Shown here in pieces: positions 8,655 to 18,613 of a DNA stretch of 34,269 nt. The translations under genes and the position numbers were made by a program. Source of the stretch: Spirochaetia bacterium (GTDB lineage Bacteria > Spirochaetota > Spirochaetia > JABMQR01); assembly GCA_021736525.1 (NCBI GenBank), contig JAIPFR010000007.1:1-34269 (forward strand), written 5' to 3'. Positions within the stretch are counted from its first letter, which is position 1. Each line of letters starts with the position of its first letter. The notes below the pieces were generated by a model, which made no database searches, was not told the DNA's origin, and worked only from the letters and a program-made list of their open reading frames with translations.

Positions 8655-9939
8655 ATCTATTCTTGCAATAGTACTTGGCGGCGGAAAAGGAACCAGGCTC
8701 CAACCGCTTACGAAAGACCGGGCAAAACCGGCTGTTCCCTTTGGCGGAAAATACCGGTTAGTGGATATACCGATATCAAACTGCATAAACAGTGACATTC
8801 GGAAAATTTTCATCCTGACCCAATTCAACTCCGCTTCCCTTCATAACCATATCTCAAATACGTATATTTTTGACACATTTTCTCAGGGCTTTGTCGAAGT
8901 ACTGGCAGCAGAACAAACTCCTCAGAGCGAGGATTGGTATCAGGGCACAGCCGATGCAGTGAGAAAAAACTTCCGCCATTTCAGGGACCAGAAACCATCT
9001 CATTATATTATTCTCTCCGGTGACCAGCTCTACCGGATGGACTATAGAGAAATGCTTAAAATTCATATGGATAATAATGCGGATCTCACTATTGCCGCAA
9101 AGCCCATTTCCCGTGAAGAAGCAACGGGTTTTGGCATTGTTGGAGCTGATAAATCGGGAAGAGTTACCTCCTTTCTTGAAAAACCGCCGATAGAAAAAAA
9201 TATTGAAGAGTACAAAGCCTCCCCTGAACTTCTAGCTGCTAACCGGATTAACCCGGCTAATGCTTTCGGAAAGGATTATCTGGCTTCAATGGGTATTTAC
9301 ATTTTCAATGCTGATGCCATGGAGAAAGCACTTGACAATGATCAAACGGATTTCGGCAAGGAAATATTCCCTAATACACTGAACAAATTCCATGTTCATA
9401 CGTATGTATTTGATGATTTCTGGGAGGATATCGGAACCATTAAATCGTTTTACGATACAAACCTAAATTTGGCATCCCTGACTCCGGATTTTAATTTTTA
9501 CAATGAGCAAATGCCGATTTATACACACAGAAGGCATTTACCGGCCACGAAAGTAAACTTCTGCACAATCAGTCAGTCACTTACCAGTGAGGGCAGTATT
9601 ATCACCAATGCATCCATTGTCAATTCAGTTATTGGTGTACGCACCCTGATAGAATCAGGAGCTAACCTTGACGGAGTTTACTGCATGGGAGCAAATCACT
9701 ATGAATCGGATGCACAGAAAGCTGAAAACAGACGTCAGGGAATACCGGATATCGGTATTGGCAGGGGTACAATAATTCGTCGGGCAATATTGGATATGAA
9801 TGTTCACATAGGAGACGGATGCCGTATTGGAATTGATTCATTCGATCGACAGGACGGAGTTTACAAAACCCACACAATCAGGGACGGGATAATTGTAATT
9901 CCAAAAAATGCTGTCATTCCAGACGGAACGGTTATTTAA
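8647..9939 (+). CDS. glgC: Glucose-1-phosphate adenylyltransferase
   Basis: AIVLGGGKGTRLQPLTKDRAKPAVPFGGKYRLVDIPISNCINS; DDFWEDIGTI; C-terminal beta-helix; AAAGGAG SD before ATG 8647; overlaps glgA. Confidence 0.95.
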   Translation: MTRSILAIVLGGGKGTRLQPLTKDRAKPAVPFGGKYRLVDIPISNCINSDIRKIFILTQFNSASLHNHISNTYIFDTFSQGFVEVLAAEQTPQSEDWYQGTADAVRKNFRHFRDQKPSHYIILSGDQLYRMDYREMLKIHMDNNADLTIAAKPISREEATGFGIVGADKSGRVTSFLEKPPIEKNIEEYKASPELLAANRINPANAFGKDYLASMGIYIFNADAMEKALDNDQTDFGKEIFPNTLNKFHVHTYVFDDFWEDIGTIKSFYDTNLNLASLTPDFNFYNEQMPIYTHRRHLPATKVNFCTISQSLTSEGSIITNASIVNSVIGVRTLIESGANLDGVYCMGANHYESDAQKAENRRQGIPDIGIGRGTIIRRAILDMNVHIGDGCRIGIDSFDRQDGVYKTHTIRDGIIVIPKNAVIPDGTVI

Positions 9940-9964
9940 AAAAGCAGCCTCTTTTGAAATGAAA

Positions 9965-10390
9965 TCATATTGAGGTTTTCTCAAATGATAATAAAGCCTG
10001 CAGGATCTGACGGTCAGACTCCGCCATCTTGCAGGCTTTCAGCTCTTCAATTGTTTTCCAGGCAGTGCACTGATGCTCAGTTAAAACCAGATGATCATCA
10101 GCAGTGAGAATTTTAATTTCCCAAGCCTGAAGCGTATAATCGATATGCTTGTTTGTAAAGTATCCTTGGAAAAATTTTGATTTGACAATTATATCAGCCT
10201 TGAATTCTTCCTGAAATTCTCGTACAAGCGTCTGCTCTGCTGATTCCCCTATCCGGTTTTTTCCACCAGGGAATTCCCAGCTTTCTCCGATTGATGTACC
10301 GGGCTTTCGTAATGCCGTAAAAAAGGTATCACCGCGTCTGGCGATACCGGCTGCCGAGATTCTGGTTTTATTTTCCTGCTGCATCGTCAC
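9965..10390 (-). CDS. NUDIX hydrolase, MutT (8-oxo-dGTP diphosphatase) type
   Basis: NUDIX box GGKNRIGESAEQTLVREFQEEF preceded by ESWEFP. Confidence 0.88.
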   Translation of the reverse strand: MTMQQENKTRISAAGIARRGDTFFTALRKPGTSIGESWEFPGGKNRIGESAEQTLVREFQEEFKADIIVKSKFFQGYFTNKHIDYTLQAWEIKILTADDHLVLTEHQCTAWKTIEELKACKMAESDRQILQALLSFEKTSI

Positions 10391-10407
10391 CTGCCTGATA
10401 GAGATTG

Positions 10408-10872
10408 TTAGAGAAGAACCGCCCCGGGAAAAAGAAAATGAAACAGAGCAACAACAAGAGTTGTATACCCCAGTATTTTCTTATTTTTATAGTAAAAGGA
10501 TTTTACTTTATTCAGAGCATCCGAGTCGGTAAACAGCTCATCCCCATCTCCGCCGCCTATAGGTTGATCCCCGTTATCTTCAGTTTGCCTGGATCTCTTT
10601 ACGTCAAATGCGAAAAAAACTGCAAGAGCCAGCAGATTAACTGCAGGTAGAAAATCCCCGATAACAACCGGTCCGGGACTTGTGGGACCTATAAGCTTCA
10701 GCAGTCCGACAACAGCGGTAAGAACGATCATAACAATAGTAAAAGTCTGATTTATAAGATGAAGTTCTTTGATTCTCAATAATATTTTAAACTTTTCACC
10801 ATACTCATCAGCCAACAAAATCGCAGCACCATAAAGCATAAAAGCAAGCGCCAGAACATAAAACTGTATCAT
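10408..10872 (-). CDS. Small multi-pass membrane protein of unknown function
   Basis: 154 aa with hydrophobic segments (FYVLALAFMLYGAAILL, FTIVMIVLTAVVGLLKLI, LLALAVFFAFDV, TTLVVALFHFLFPGAVLL). Confidence 0.7.
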   Translation of the reverse strand: MIQFYVLALAFMLYGAAILLADEYGEKFKILLRIKELHLINQTFTIVMIVLTAVVGLLKLIGPTSPGPVVIGDFLPAVNLLALAVFFAFDVKRSRQTEDNGDQPIGGGDGDELFTDSDALNKVKSFYYKNKKILGYTTLVVALFHFLFPGAVLL

Positions 10873-11018
10873 TTCGTTCTCCCGTCATTATTAATACCAG
10901 CTTAATCCAAAGAGTGCCGCTGGTCAAGTAATACCATATTTCTCAAACACATGAAAACCTGGAAAGGATACAACTCATAAAGTATTGCCAATTATGATTT
11001 ACACCGGGAAGCCCGACT

Positions 11019-12605
11019 TCAACGGGCAAGTAAAGCAATTTCCGGAATAAGCTGATCCGCGGTAAAAATACCGGCTTTTTCATAGAGCTCCTTACCTGCT
11101 TTCTGGTGTATAACTGCTCCAGTACAGGCGGCAGTATACGGATCCATACCTTGGGCTGCGAGACCTGCAATACATCCGGCCAGCACATCACCAGATCCTG
11201 CAGTACCCATTGCCGGATTCAGCCCCTCCAGTACCGCCAGTTTCCCGTCAGGAGAAGCTATATAGAGCATGTGGGCCTTATAAACTACCGTGCAATGATG
11301 CATTTCTGCAAAAACACGCACAGCTTCAGGTATTTTCTCAGGAGTCTTCTTTGTGCTTATGCCGGAAAGACGTTCAAATTCACCGGGATGAGGAGTCAGT
11401 ATCAGTGCCCCTTTTTTCTCCCCTTCCACTTCCCCTTCCACTTCCCCTTCCCCTTCCACTTCCACTTCCACTTCCACTTCCACTTCCCTTCCCCTGCTCC
11501 ATGCATCGGCACCTGATGGATGGGTTTTCAGTAATTCACTGAAAAGAGTCAGTGCGTCGGCATCCAGAACAACAGGAACAGAGCATTCAAGAAATTGCAG
11601 CAGCTGTCGGCGATTACTCTCATTCAAGCCCCACCCCGGTCCAGCTAGAACAGCATTGTAAGAGGCTGACAGCTCAGCAGCCGAAATAACATCTTCGCTC
11701 CGTTTACGGGTTATAACCGAGGGATTGGCCGCGACCGCAGCTGGATAGACTTCTTCTTCTGTGTACAGGGTTACCAATCCTGCCCGAATGTGCAGCGCCG
11801 CTGAAGCAGCAAGAACTGCCGCTCCGGGAGTTTTGGCAGACCCTGCAAACACCGCAGCAGTTCCTCTTGAATTCTTAAAATCTGATTTCAGCATAGGGCT
11901 CAGGGAAACAACATCTGGCGGCAGTAAAAAAGCTGCTTCCTTTGCCTCCAGAAGGAGATCGGGCGGGAACCCGGGATTAACAACCTCGATCTGTCCACAG
12001 AGCTGCCGGTTATGGGGAAGATAAAAAGGTGTTTTTGGAAGTCCCATGGTAACCGTCAGATCTGCGGGAATTACCAGAGTCTCAGCCCCACCAGTCGCGT
12101 ACATACCGCTTGGTATATCAACTGCTATAATAAAAGCTTTCAGCAGGCCATCTGCCCTGCCGGTGGAACAAAACTCTACAACTTCCTTTGCCGGCCCGCG
12201 AACAGCCCCGGAAATCCCTGTACCAGTAATGCCGTCAACCATTATATCTGCAGAAAGAAGGACTTTCCGTGCAGCAGGCTCACCCCATACCATAACAGGA
12301 ATCCCCAGCTTACGGCATATTTCCACCTGCATAGAGGCTATATCATTGAGTTTCTCCCTGATCAGTACTATTGATATACTACAGTAACCGGCAATAGCCG
12401 CTGCCCTGGCAGCAGTCATAGCATCCCCGCCATTATTCCCGGGACCTGCCAGAAAGACAATATTGGCGCTCTGAGAGCAATACGCCTGTACTGCATTGAA
12501 GACAGCCGTTCCAGCCTGTTCCATAAGAAGGATGCCGGGTATACCGTACTGCTCCTGTGCTTTCTTATCCACCATGCTCATGGTATCGGGAGTTACAATT
12601 TTCAC
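11019..12605 (-). CDS. nnr: Bifunctional NAD(P)H-hydrate epimerase / ADP-dependent NAD(P)H-hydrate dehydratase
   Basis: N-terminal epimerase (LMEQAGTAVF, FLAGPGNNGGDAMTAAR) and C-terminal kinase-fold dehydratase (ILTPHPGEFERLSG, GTAGSGDVLAGCIAGL). GTG at 12605 with AGGAGG upstream preferred as start. Confidence 0.9.
   Translation of the reverse strand: MKIVTPDTMSMVDKKAQEQYGIPGILLMEQAGTAVFNAVQAYCSQSANIVFLAGPGNNGGDAMTAARAAAIAGYCSISIVLIREKLNDIASMQVEICRKLGIPVMVWGEPAARKVLLSADIMVDGITGTGISGAVRGPAKEVVEFCSTGRADGLLKAFIIAVDIPSGMYATGGAETLVIPADLTVTMGLPKTPFYLPHNRQLCGQIEVVNPGFPPDLLLEAKEAAFLLPPDVVSLSPMLKSDFKNSRGTAAVFAGSAKTPGAAVLAASAALHIRAGLVTLYTEEEVYPAAVAANPSVITRKRSEDVISAAELSASYNAVLAGPGWGLNESNRRQLLQFLECSVPVVLDADALTLFSELLKTHPSGADAWSRGREVEVEVEVEVEGEGEVEGEVEGEKKGALILTPHPGEFERLSGISTKKTPEKIPEAVRVFAEMHHCTVVYKAHMLYIASPDGKLAVLEGLNPAMGTAGSGDVLAGCIAGLAAQGMDPYTAACTGAVIHQKAGKELYEKAGIFTADQLIPEIALLAR
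11421..11486 (-). repeat. Hexanucleotide microsatellite inside nnr
   Basis: Eleven consecutive 6-mers on + strand: CCCTTC (x4) and CACTTC (x7), in phase with codons, encoding Glu-Val/Glu-Gly dipeptides. Confidence 0.95.
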
Positions 12606-12738
12606 TTGAGCGGCCTCCTCTTGTCTGCTGGTAATTCTACCAGTTGATTTTGCCAGAGTCAAACATACATCAGTTCAAGTTGCATTATTGCGATTCTTTC
12701 AGTAATCTTATAGTATGTGAGCAATATAGAGGAATCAG

Positions 12739-15459
12739 ATGGCTAAAAATATCATATTAAAGAAAATATTTGGAACAAAACAGGAAGCGGACCTGAAGAA
12801 ACTCGTACCAGTTCTTCATGAGATCAATGCCAGGGAGAGTTGGGCAGCCGCCCTTTCTCCCGAGGATTTCCCACGCCAGACAATCCGCTTCAAAGAGCGT
12901 CTTTCTCAGGGTGAGCTGCTGAATGACCTCTTGCCGGAAGCTTTCGCCCTTGTAAGGGAAGCAGCACGAAGAGTTCTCGGCGAACGTCACTATGATGTCC
13001 AGCTTCTGGGCGCTATTGTACTTCATCAGGGAAAAATCATGGAAATGAAAACGGGAGAAGGAAAAACCCTCTCTTGTGTTCCGGCTGCCTATTTAAACGC
13101 ACTCACAGAAAAAGGGGTTCATATAGTTACGGTCAATGACTATCTGGCCGAACGTGATGCCGACTGGATGCGGCCGGTATACGGCTATCTTGGACTCGAA
13201 GTCGGTACTATTCTTTCCTCAATGGAAAATGAAGAACGTCGGGCTGCCTATTCCAGGGATATTACCTACGGAACAAATAACGAATTTGGATTTGATTATC
13301 TCAGAGATAATATGAAGCAGGATATCAGACAGAAAATTCAGCCTAAGCATTCCTACTGCATAATTGATGAAATTGACTCGATTCTTATCGATGAAGCCCG
13401 TACTCCGCTGATTATTTCCGGCCAGGCAGAAGATGATACCAAAAAATTCTTCGATGTTAACCGTATTGTTGCCAGTTTGACGGAGTGCAGCAAAGACCCC
13501 GAAACAAATGATTATTTCGAAGAAGCTGACGGTGATTATCAGCTTGATGAAAAAACGCGAAAGGTCACCTTTTCCAACAGAGGAATGGATTCAATAGAAC
13601 GACTGCTCAACTCACATGGAATTATTAAAGGCTCAGTTTTCTCTGATGAAAATTTTGAATATATCCATTATGCCACCCAGGCTGTTAAAGCCCTGCGATT
13701 ATACCACAAGGATGTCGAATATGTAGTAGCTGACGGACAAGTCCAGATTGTCGATGAATTTACCGGAAGAATCCTGCATGGCAGACGGTACTCCGACGGT
13801 CTTCATCAGGCGATAGAAGCTAAAGAAGGGATCAAGATTGCACGACGTAATCGGACTCTGGCTACAATAACTTTCCAGAATTTTTTCCGTATGTACGACA
13901 AAATTTCCGGTATGACAGGAACTGCCGATACGGAAGCATCAGAATTCTCAAAAATTTACAGTCTTGATGTGGTAGTTATACCTACTAACCGCCCGGTTAT
14001 ACGTGATGACCAGCACGATCTAATCTACTTCAACGAAAAATTCAAATATGAGGCAATTATCGATGAAATAGACAGGGTGCACCAGAAGGGCCAGCCAATC
14101 CTTATTGGTACGGTTTCGATTGAATCTTCTGAATTGATTTCCAGGCTTCTTACAAAACGCGGGCTCCGTCATGAAGTTCTCAATGCCAAGAACCACTCCA
14201 GAGAAGCCGCAATAATCGCTGAAGCAGGATCAAAAAGCGCTATAACTATCGCGACAAATATGGCTGGACGCGGAACAGATATTAAACTTGGCGGTAATCC
14301 TGAGTATCAGGCCCGCAAGCGGTGCGGAACAGAAGCCTCCCAGAAGGAATATGATCAAGCCTATGCCCTTGAAGTGATTAAGTGGAGAAAGGATTATCAG
14401 GAGGTAAAAGATCTCGGCGGACTCTATATCCTTGGAACGGAAAGGCACGAATCCCGACGAATCGATAATCAGCTGAGAGGCCGCTCCGGGCGACAAGGTG
14501 ACCCTGGCTTTTCCCGTTTTTACCTTTCCCTTGATGACAGCTTAATGCGTCTGTTTGCCAGGGACAATCTGAAATCCATGCTCGGCAAGGTAATGGATAC
14601 CGGTGAGCCTATCTATCATTCTATGATTTCAAAGGCTATTGAAAAAGCCCAGTCACGAGTGGAAGAGCGCAACTTCGATATAAGAAAGCATCTCCTTGAT
14701 TATGATAATGTTCTCAATGAGCAGAGGAATTTTATCTACAGCCAACGCGATGCAATCCTGGAAAACAATGACTTGATCCAACGAATTATTTCATCGGCTG
14801 AAGAAATGATTGACGACATAGTTGAAGAGTCAGCAGGTACAAAAACACTTCAGGTCTCACAGGCTCAAACTGCTGCTGAAACCGTTTTTGAGACCTTTGG
14901 TCTCTCTGTGGACGTTTCTGAATTGGACAGTGCAGTCAGTGCTGAAAAGCTTGCAAAGATTTTTTTCGATGCAGCTGCTGCCAACCTGGAGGAAAAAGCT
15001 TCAAAAATCGGACGTGATATATTTAACGGTTTCCTGAGGTATCACTATCTCAAGCAAGTCGATTCCCGCTGGCAGGATCACCTGGAAACGATGGAAGCAT
15101 TGCGTGAAGCCGTTTACCTGCGTTCGTATGCTCAAAAAAACCCGCTGCTGGAGTACAAGCTTGAGGGCTTTGATATTTTTGACTCAATGCTCGGGGAAAT
15201 CAAAAAAACCATGGCCAAGCTGGCAATACGGGTAGTTATCTCCGAGAAGCCGAAAGCATCCGCAAAAAGAACCCTGCCGTCTGGAAACATATCAGCACAG
15301 CATTCTGACATAGGACTTTTCGGCGGTGCAAGTCCGAAAGCCTCGGCTGCAGGACAGCCTCCTTCCGGACAAGTACGGAGAGTGACTGAAAAAGTTGGAA
15401 GAAATGACCCCTGCCCCTGCGGCAGCGGTAAAAAATACAAACACTGCTGCGGTTCATGA
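12739..15459 (+). CDS. secA: Preprotein translocase ATPase SecA
   Basis: 906 aa; EMKTGEGKTL, VHIVTVNDYLAERDA, IDEIDSILIDEARTPLIISG, ATNMAGRGTDIKLG; C-terminal SEC-C VGRNDPCPCGSGKKYKHCCG. Confidence 0.97.
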   Translation: MAKNIILKKIFGTKQEADLKKLVPVLHEINARESWAAALSPEDFPRQTIRFKERLSQGELLNDLLPEAFALVREAARRVLGERHYDVQLLGAIVLHQGKIMEMKTGEGKTLSCVPAAYLNALTEKGVHIVTVNDYLAERDADWMRPVYGYLGLEVGTILSSMENEERRAAYSRDITYGTNNEFGFDYLRDNMKQDIRQKIQPKHSYCIIDEIDSILIDEARTPLIISGQAEDDTKKFFDVNRIVASLTECSKDPETNDYFEEADGDYQLDEKTRKVTFSNRGMDSIERLLNSHGIIKGSVFSDENFEYIHYATQAVKALRLYHKDVEYVVADGQVQIVDEFTGRILHGRRYSDGLHQAIEAKEGIKIARRNRTLATITFQNFFRMYDKISGMTGTADTEASEFSKIYSLDVVVIPTNRPVIRDDQHDLIYFNEKFKYEAIIDEIDRVHQKGQPILIGTVSIESSELISRLLTKRGLRHEVLNAKNHSREAAIIAEAGSKSAITIATNMAGRGTDIKLGGNPEYQARKRCGTEASQKEYDQAYALEVIKWRKDYQEVKDLGGLYILGTERHESRRIDNQLRGRSGRQGDPGFSRFYLSLDDSLMRLFARDNLKSMLGKVMDTGEPIYHSMISKAIEKAQSRVEERNFDIRKHLLDYDNVLNEQRNFIYSQRDAILENNDLIQRIISSAEEMIDDIVEESAGTKTLQVSQAQTAAETVFETFGLSVDVSELDSAVSAEKLAKIFFDAAAANLEEKASKIGRDIFNGFLRYHYLKQVDSRWQDHLETMEALREAVYLRSYAQKNPLLEYKLEGFDIFDSMLGEIKKTMAKLAIRVVISEKPKASAKRTLPSGNISAQHSDIGLFGGASPKASAAGQPPSGQVRRVTEKVGRNDPCPCGSGKKYKHCCGS

Positions 15460-15537
15460 TTATTATTCAGAACCGCCGCATCTGCCTGTCCCTGTCAGCG
15501 GCGTATCCGGATACAGGGCTCGATTGAATTGCCTGAA

Positions 15538-16797
15538 TTAAAAATACTGCTCAGGGTCAACAGGGATTGAATCTTTGCGCAATTCAAAATAGAGCTGCGG
15601 TTCGATAACACTGCCTGTTCTGCCCAGAGTACCGATTGCGGCACCTTGAGGTATTCGGGAGCCTGGAGTTATTCCCTCTGAGACGGTATCAAGATGTGCA
15701 TAGAGCGTCTGGTATCCATTTTCATGTTCTATCAATACATGTTTACCGAGACCAGTGGCCAGATTTGTTATAACGGTTGTTATAACACCTTCCATAGCGG
15801 CCAGTACCGGTGTCCCGGTACTTGATATGATGCTTATCCCCTTTGAAACGAAAAGTTCACCGGTAATCAGATCTTCTTTCTCGTCGCCGTAGTGCACCTG
15901 AATCTGTCCTTCAGAAGGTTTGATAAATAACGTCTTCATTACCATTCTGTAGTCTTCCTCACTGATCAGCCGGCCGGGCACAAAAAGCTTGTCTCCGGGT
16001 CTGATCAAATCGGAAGTGAGACCATTTACTTCAGCCAGTGGTATATAGCCCATACCGAAGGAGTACGCTATTAATGAAAGTGAGTCTCCCGATTTTACAG
16101 TATATATTAACCCATCACGATCAGGAATTTTAAGCCGCATGCCTGTGGATATCTGGTTAACATCACGTATCCCATTTACACTGATCAAAGTTCTCGGTTG
16201 AATTCCAAACCGGGATGCTATCTGATTCAGGGTATCACCCTGCTTAACGGTATAGTCACGATATACAACGGTATCCGAATCTGCCTCTGCCCCATCCCTA
16301 TTCTCAGCGTCAGTACTTGACTCTGCAGACTCTACGGGAAGTGCTGGAGAATCTGCTGCCCCATTGACAGGAACTTCTGCCGGAGATGTATCTGCGGCTG
16401 CTTCCTGTTCCGGTACGTCAGTGGAGTCAGCATCCGCTGCTTCTGAGGCGATTGCCGCTGCTGCTTTCTGCTCATCACTCAGATGCCCTTCAATCACTGC
16501 TTCAGCCTCGACATCAAGCAGTACGTCAGCTTCAGGAAGTACAACTTTACCAGACATAAGACCGGTATCGAGATTGTCTGATGAAGATAATTCAGTTTTC
16601 AAGCCTGGTGCCTGCGAAGACACGCTTTTCTCGGGATCAGCCAAAAGAAAAACAATTCCTGCAATAGATGCAGCAATAAAAAGAAATATGACAATTGAAA
16701 CCAGGCGCTTCATGAAAATAAACTTTTTATCACTATAGTCCTTTCCAAAAGCTCCGGGACTCATATCATCATATGCATTTCGTTTATTTCCATCCAT
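15538..16797 (-). CDS. Membrane-anchored LysM x2 + degenerate LytM/M23 protein (EnvC/NlpD-like)
   Basis: N-terminal TM (LVSIVIFLFIAASIAGIVFLL), low-complexity Ala/Glu/Asp linker, two LysM motifs (YTVKQGDTLNQIASRFGI, YTVKSGDSLSLIAYSFGM), C-terminal M23 fold (GTPVLAAMEGVIT, HVLIEHENGYQTLYAHLD). Confidence 0.85.
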   Translation of the reverse strand: MDGNKRNAYDDMSPGAFGKDYSDKKFIFMKRLVSIVIFLFIAASIAGIVFLLADPEKSVSSQAPGLKTELSSSDNLDTGLMSGKVVLPEADVLLDVEAEAVIEGHLSDEQKAAAAIASEAADADSTDVPEQEAAADTSPAEVPVNGAADSPALPVESAESSTDAENRDGAEADSDTVVYRDYTVKQGDTLNQIASRFGIQPRTLISVNGIRDVNQISTGMRLKIPDRDGLIYTVKSGDSLSLIAYSFGMGYIPLAEVNGLTSDLIRPGDKLFVPGRLISEEDYRMVMKTLFIKPSEGQIQVHYGDEKEDLITGELFVSKGISIISSTGTPVLAAMEGVITTVITNLATGLGKHVLIEHENGYQTLYAHLDTVSEGITPGSRIPQGAAIGTLGRTGSVIEPQLYFELRKDSIPVDPEQYF

Positions 16798-16862
16798 GTA
16801 ATAAGATCCTTGCCATCTCGTTTCCGTTTGATTCAGAAAGAGCGCATTCCCCTGACTTCCTA

Positions 16863-16891
16863 TCGACAATTGTTACAGTAAATACTAATAT
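16863..16891 (+). promoter_or_regulatory. Candidate sigma70-type promoter for the PBP gene
   Basis: TCGACA (16863-16868), 17-nt spacer, TAATAT (16886-16891), 9 nt before ATG 16901. Confidence 0.4.
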
Positions 16892-16900
16892 ATTTTTCCT

Positions 16901-18613
16901 ATGGGTACCAGTGGGAAAAAACCGATTATTCCATTATTCATTCTCCTGACCATAATTCTTCTCATGACTCTTGCCTGGAGGCTGGGACAGCTCACGCTAT
17001 CCCGGGAAACAAGGGATTCACCAGTAAATGGTTACACAGCACCTCTGATAGCATCCAGAGTGGTTAGAGGCTCCATATATGACAGAAACGGAACCATTTT
17101 AGCTCTGGAGATACCTTACTATACCTGCGCCGTAATGCTCAAGTCAGTGGAATCGCTTGAAAAGACCGCTGAAACTCTTTCTCCAATTCTTTTTATGACG
17201 AAATCGGATATTCTCCGGAAAATGGAGGGTAAAACGACTTATGCAATGATAAAACAACGCATGAGCAGAGACGAGATGGAATCCCTTCAGGCTGAAATTT
17301 CAGAAGGTCTTCTTCCGGGGGTTATTATTGAAAAACGCTATGGCAGATTCTACCCTCAGGGGCATCATGCCTCACAGCTTATCGGGTTCACCGGAATTGA
17401 CAACATAGGTCTTGAAGGTCTGGAATACTATTTTAATGATACTCTGTCGCCACTTCCTCAGCCCGATGAAGAAATAACAACCGGTAATGATATCTATCTT
17501 ACCATCGATATGCGCATTCAGTTCTTTACTGACCGCCAGGTTGAACTGATAGCCGAGGAGCACGATCCGGATTCAATTTCCGCTCTGGTCATGAATTCCG
17601 ACACCGGTGAAATACTTGCATGGGCTTCCTACCCCTGGTACGACATTAACAGGTATTCTTCGACGGTTCCCGAAGAGCGCATTAATCGCCCTGCTGTATC
17701 GATGTATGAACCCGGGTCGGTATTCAAGATTTATTCTCTCGCTGCTATTCTCGATCTTGGAGAAGCTCAGACAGATGAATACTTCATCTGTGACGGGTCC
17801 TATTCCTTTACCATGCCCAACGGAAAGCAGTCAGTAATCAGCTGCGTAGCACCACATGGTACAGTTGGTCCGCGTGAAATTCTTAAATACTCCTGCAATG
17901 GGGCCATTGCTCACTATGCCCTGCAGACAGATGCAGAAAACTTCTACCGCAAACTTCTGGATTTCGGTTTTACAAGTTCTTTCAATCTTCCTGTCCCGGG
18001 AGAGACCGCTGGATATCTGGCAGCTCCGGAAAACTGGTCAGGAAGAACTCTGCCGACAATTGCCTTCGGGCAGGAAATAGGTGTTTCGGCCCTGCAGATG
18101 GCTGCAGCAGCGACACCATTTGACAATGGAGGAGTGCTTCTTCAGCCTTCAGTAATTTCCAGAATTGCATCACCAGAAGGAAAAATACTGGAGTCGTTCA
18201 GGAAAAACGAAATACGTCAGGTTATCGGTGCAGATACAGCAGAAGCTGTACTCGAAATGATGACCGCGGCGACAGAACCGGGCGGCACGGCTGTCCATGC
18301 ACAAGCTGAAGATGTCGCTACTGCTGCCAAAACCGGCACAGCCCAGATATTAGATCCGGGCACCCGCACCTATTCAGCCAGTCATGTACTTGCCAGCTGC
18401 ATTGCCCTGCTTCCAGCCTCAGATCCCGAATTTATTATTTATATCACCGTTGACAATCCAAAATCAGGTCAATTATACGGAAGCACAGTCGCAGCTCCGG
18501 CAGTCGGTCAAATTGCGGAGGATCTGGTATCAGCAGGTCTGGCTGCCAGCAGCAGAACCAATTTCCTTGTCATTCCAGGCGAGCGGCTTGATGCAGAGCT
18601 TGAGGTTCCTTAA
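16901..18613 (+). CDS. ftsI: Penicillin-binding protein 2/3 family transpeptidase (FtsI-like)
   Basis: N-terminal TM, PBP dimerisation domain, SxxK (EPGSVFK), SxN (YSCNGA), KTGTAQ. Confidence 0.85.
   Translation: MGTSGKKPIIPLFILLTIILLMTLAWRLGQLTLSRETRDSPVNGYTAPLIASRVVRGSIYDRNGTILALEIPYYTCAVMLKSVESLEKTAETLSPILFMTKSDILRKMEGKTTYAMIKQRMSRDEMESLQAEISEGLLPGVIIEKRYGRFYPQGHHASQLIGFTGIDNIGLEGLEYYFNDTLSPLPQPDEEITTGNDIYLTIDMRIQFFTDRQVELIAEEHDPDSISALVMNSDTGEILAWASYPWYDINRYSSTVPEERINRPAVSMYEPGSVFKIYSLAAILDLGEAQTDEYFICDGSYSFTMPNGKQSVISCVAPHGTVGPREILKYSCNGAIAHYALQTDAENFYRKLLDFGFTSSFNLPVPGETAGYLAAPENWSGRTLPTIAFGQEIGVSALQMAAAATPFDNGGVLLQPSVISRIASPEGKILESFRKNEIRQVIGADTAEAVLEMMTAATEPGGTAVHAQAEDVATAAKTGTAQILDPGTRTYSASHVLASCIALLPASDPEFIIYITVDNPKSGQLYGSTVAAPAVGQIAEDLVSAGLAASSRTNFLVIPGERLDAELEVP

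Noticed and set aside
15449-15476. GCGGTTC/GAACCGC hairpin at the secA 3' end
   Set aside because: Plausible 3'-end hairpin but no T-tract and overlaps the stop codon; too weak to call as a terminator.
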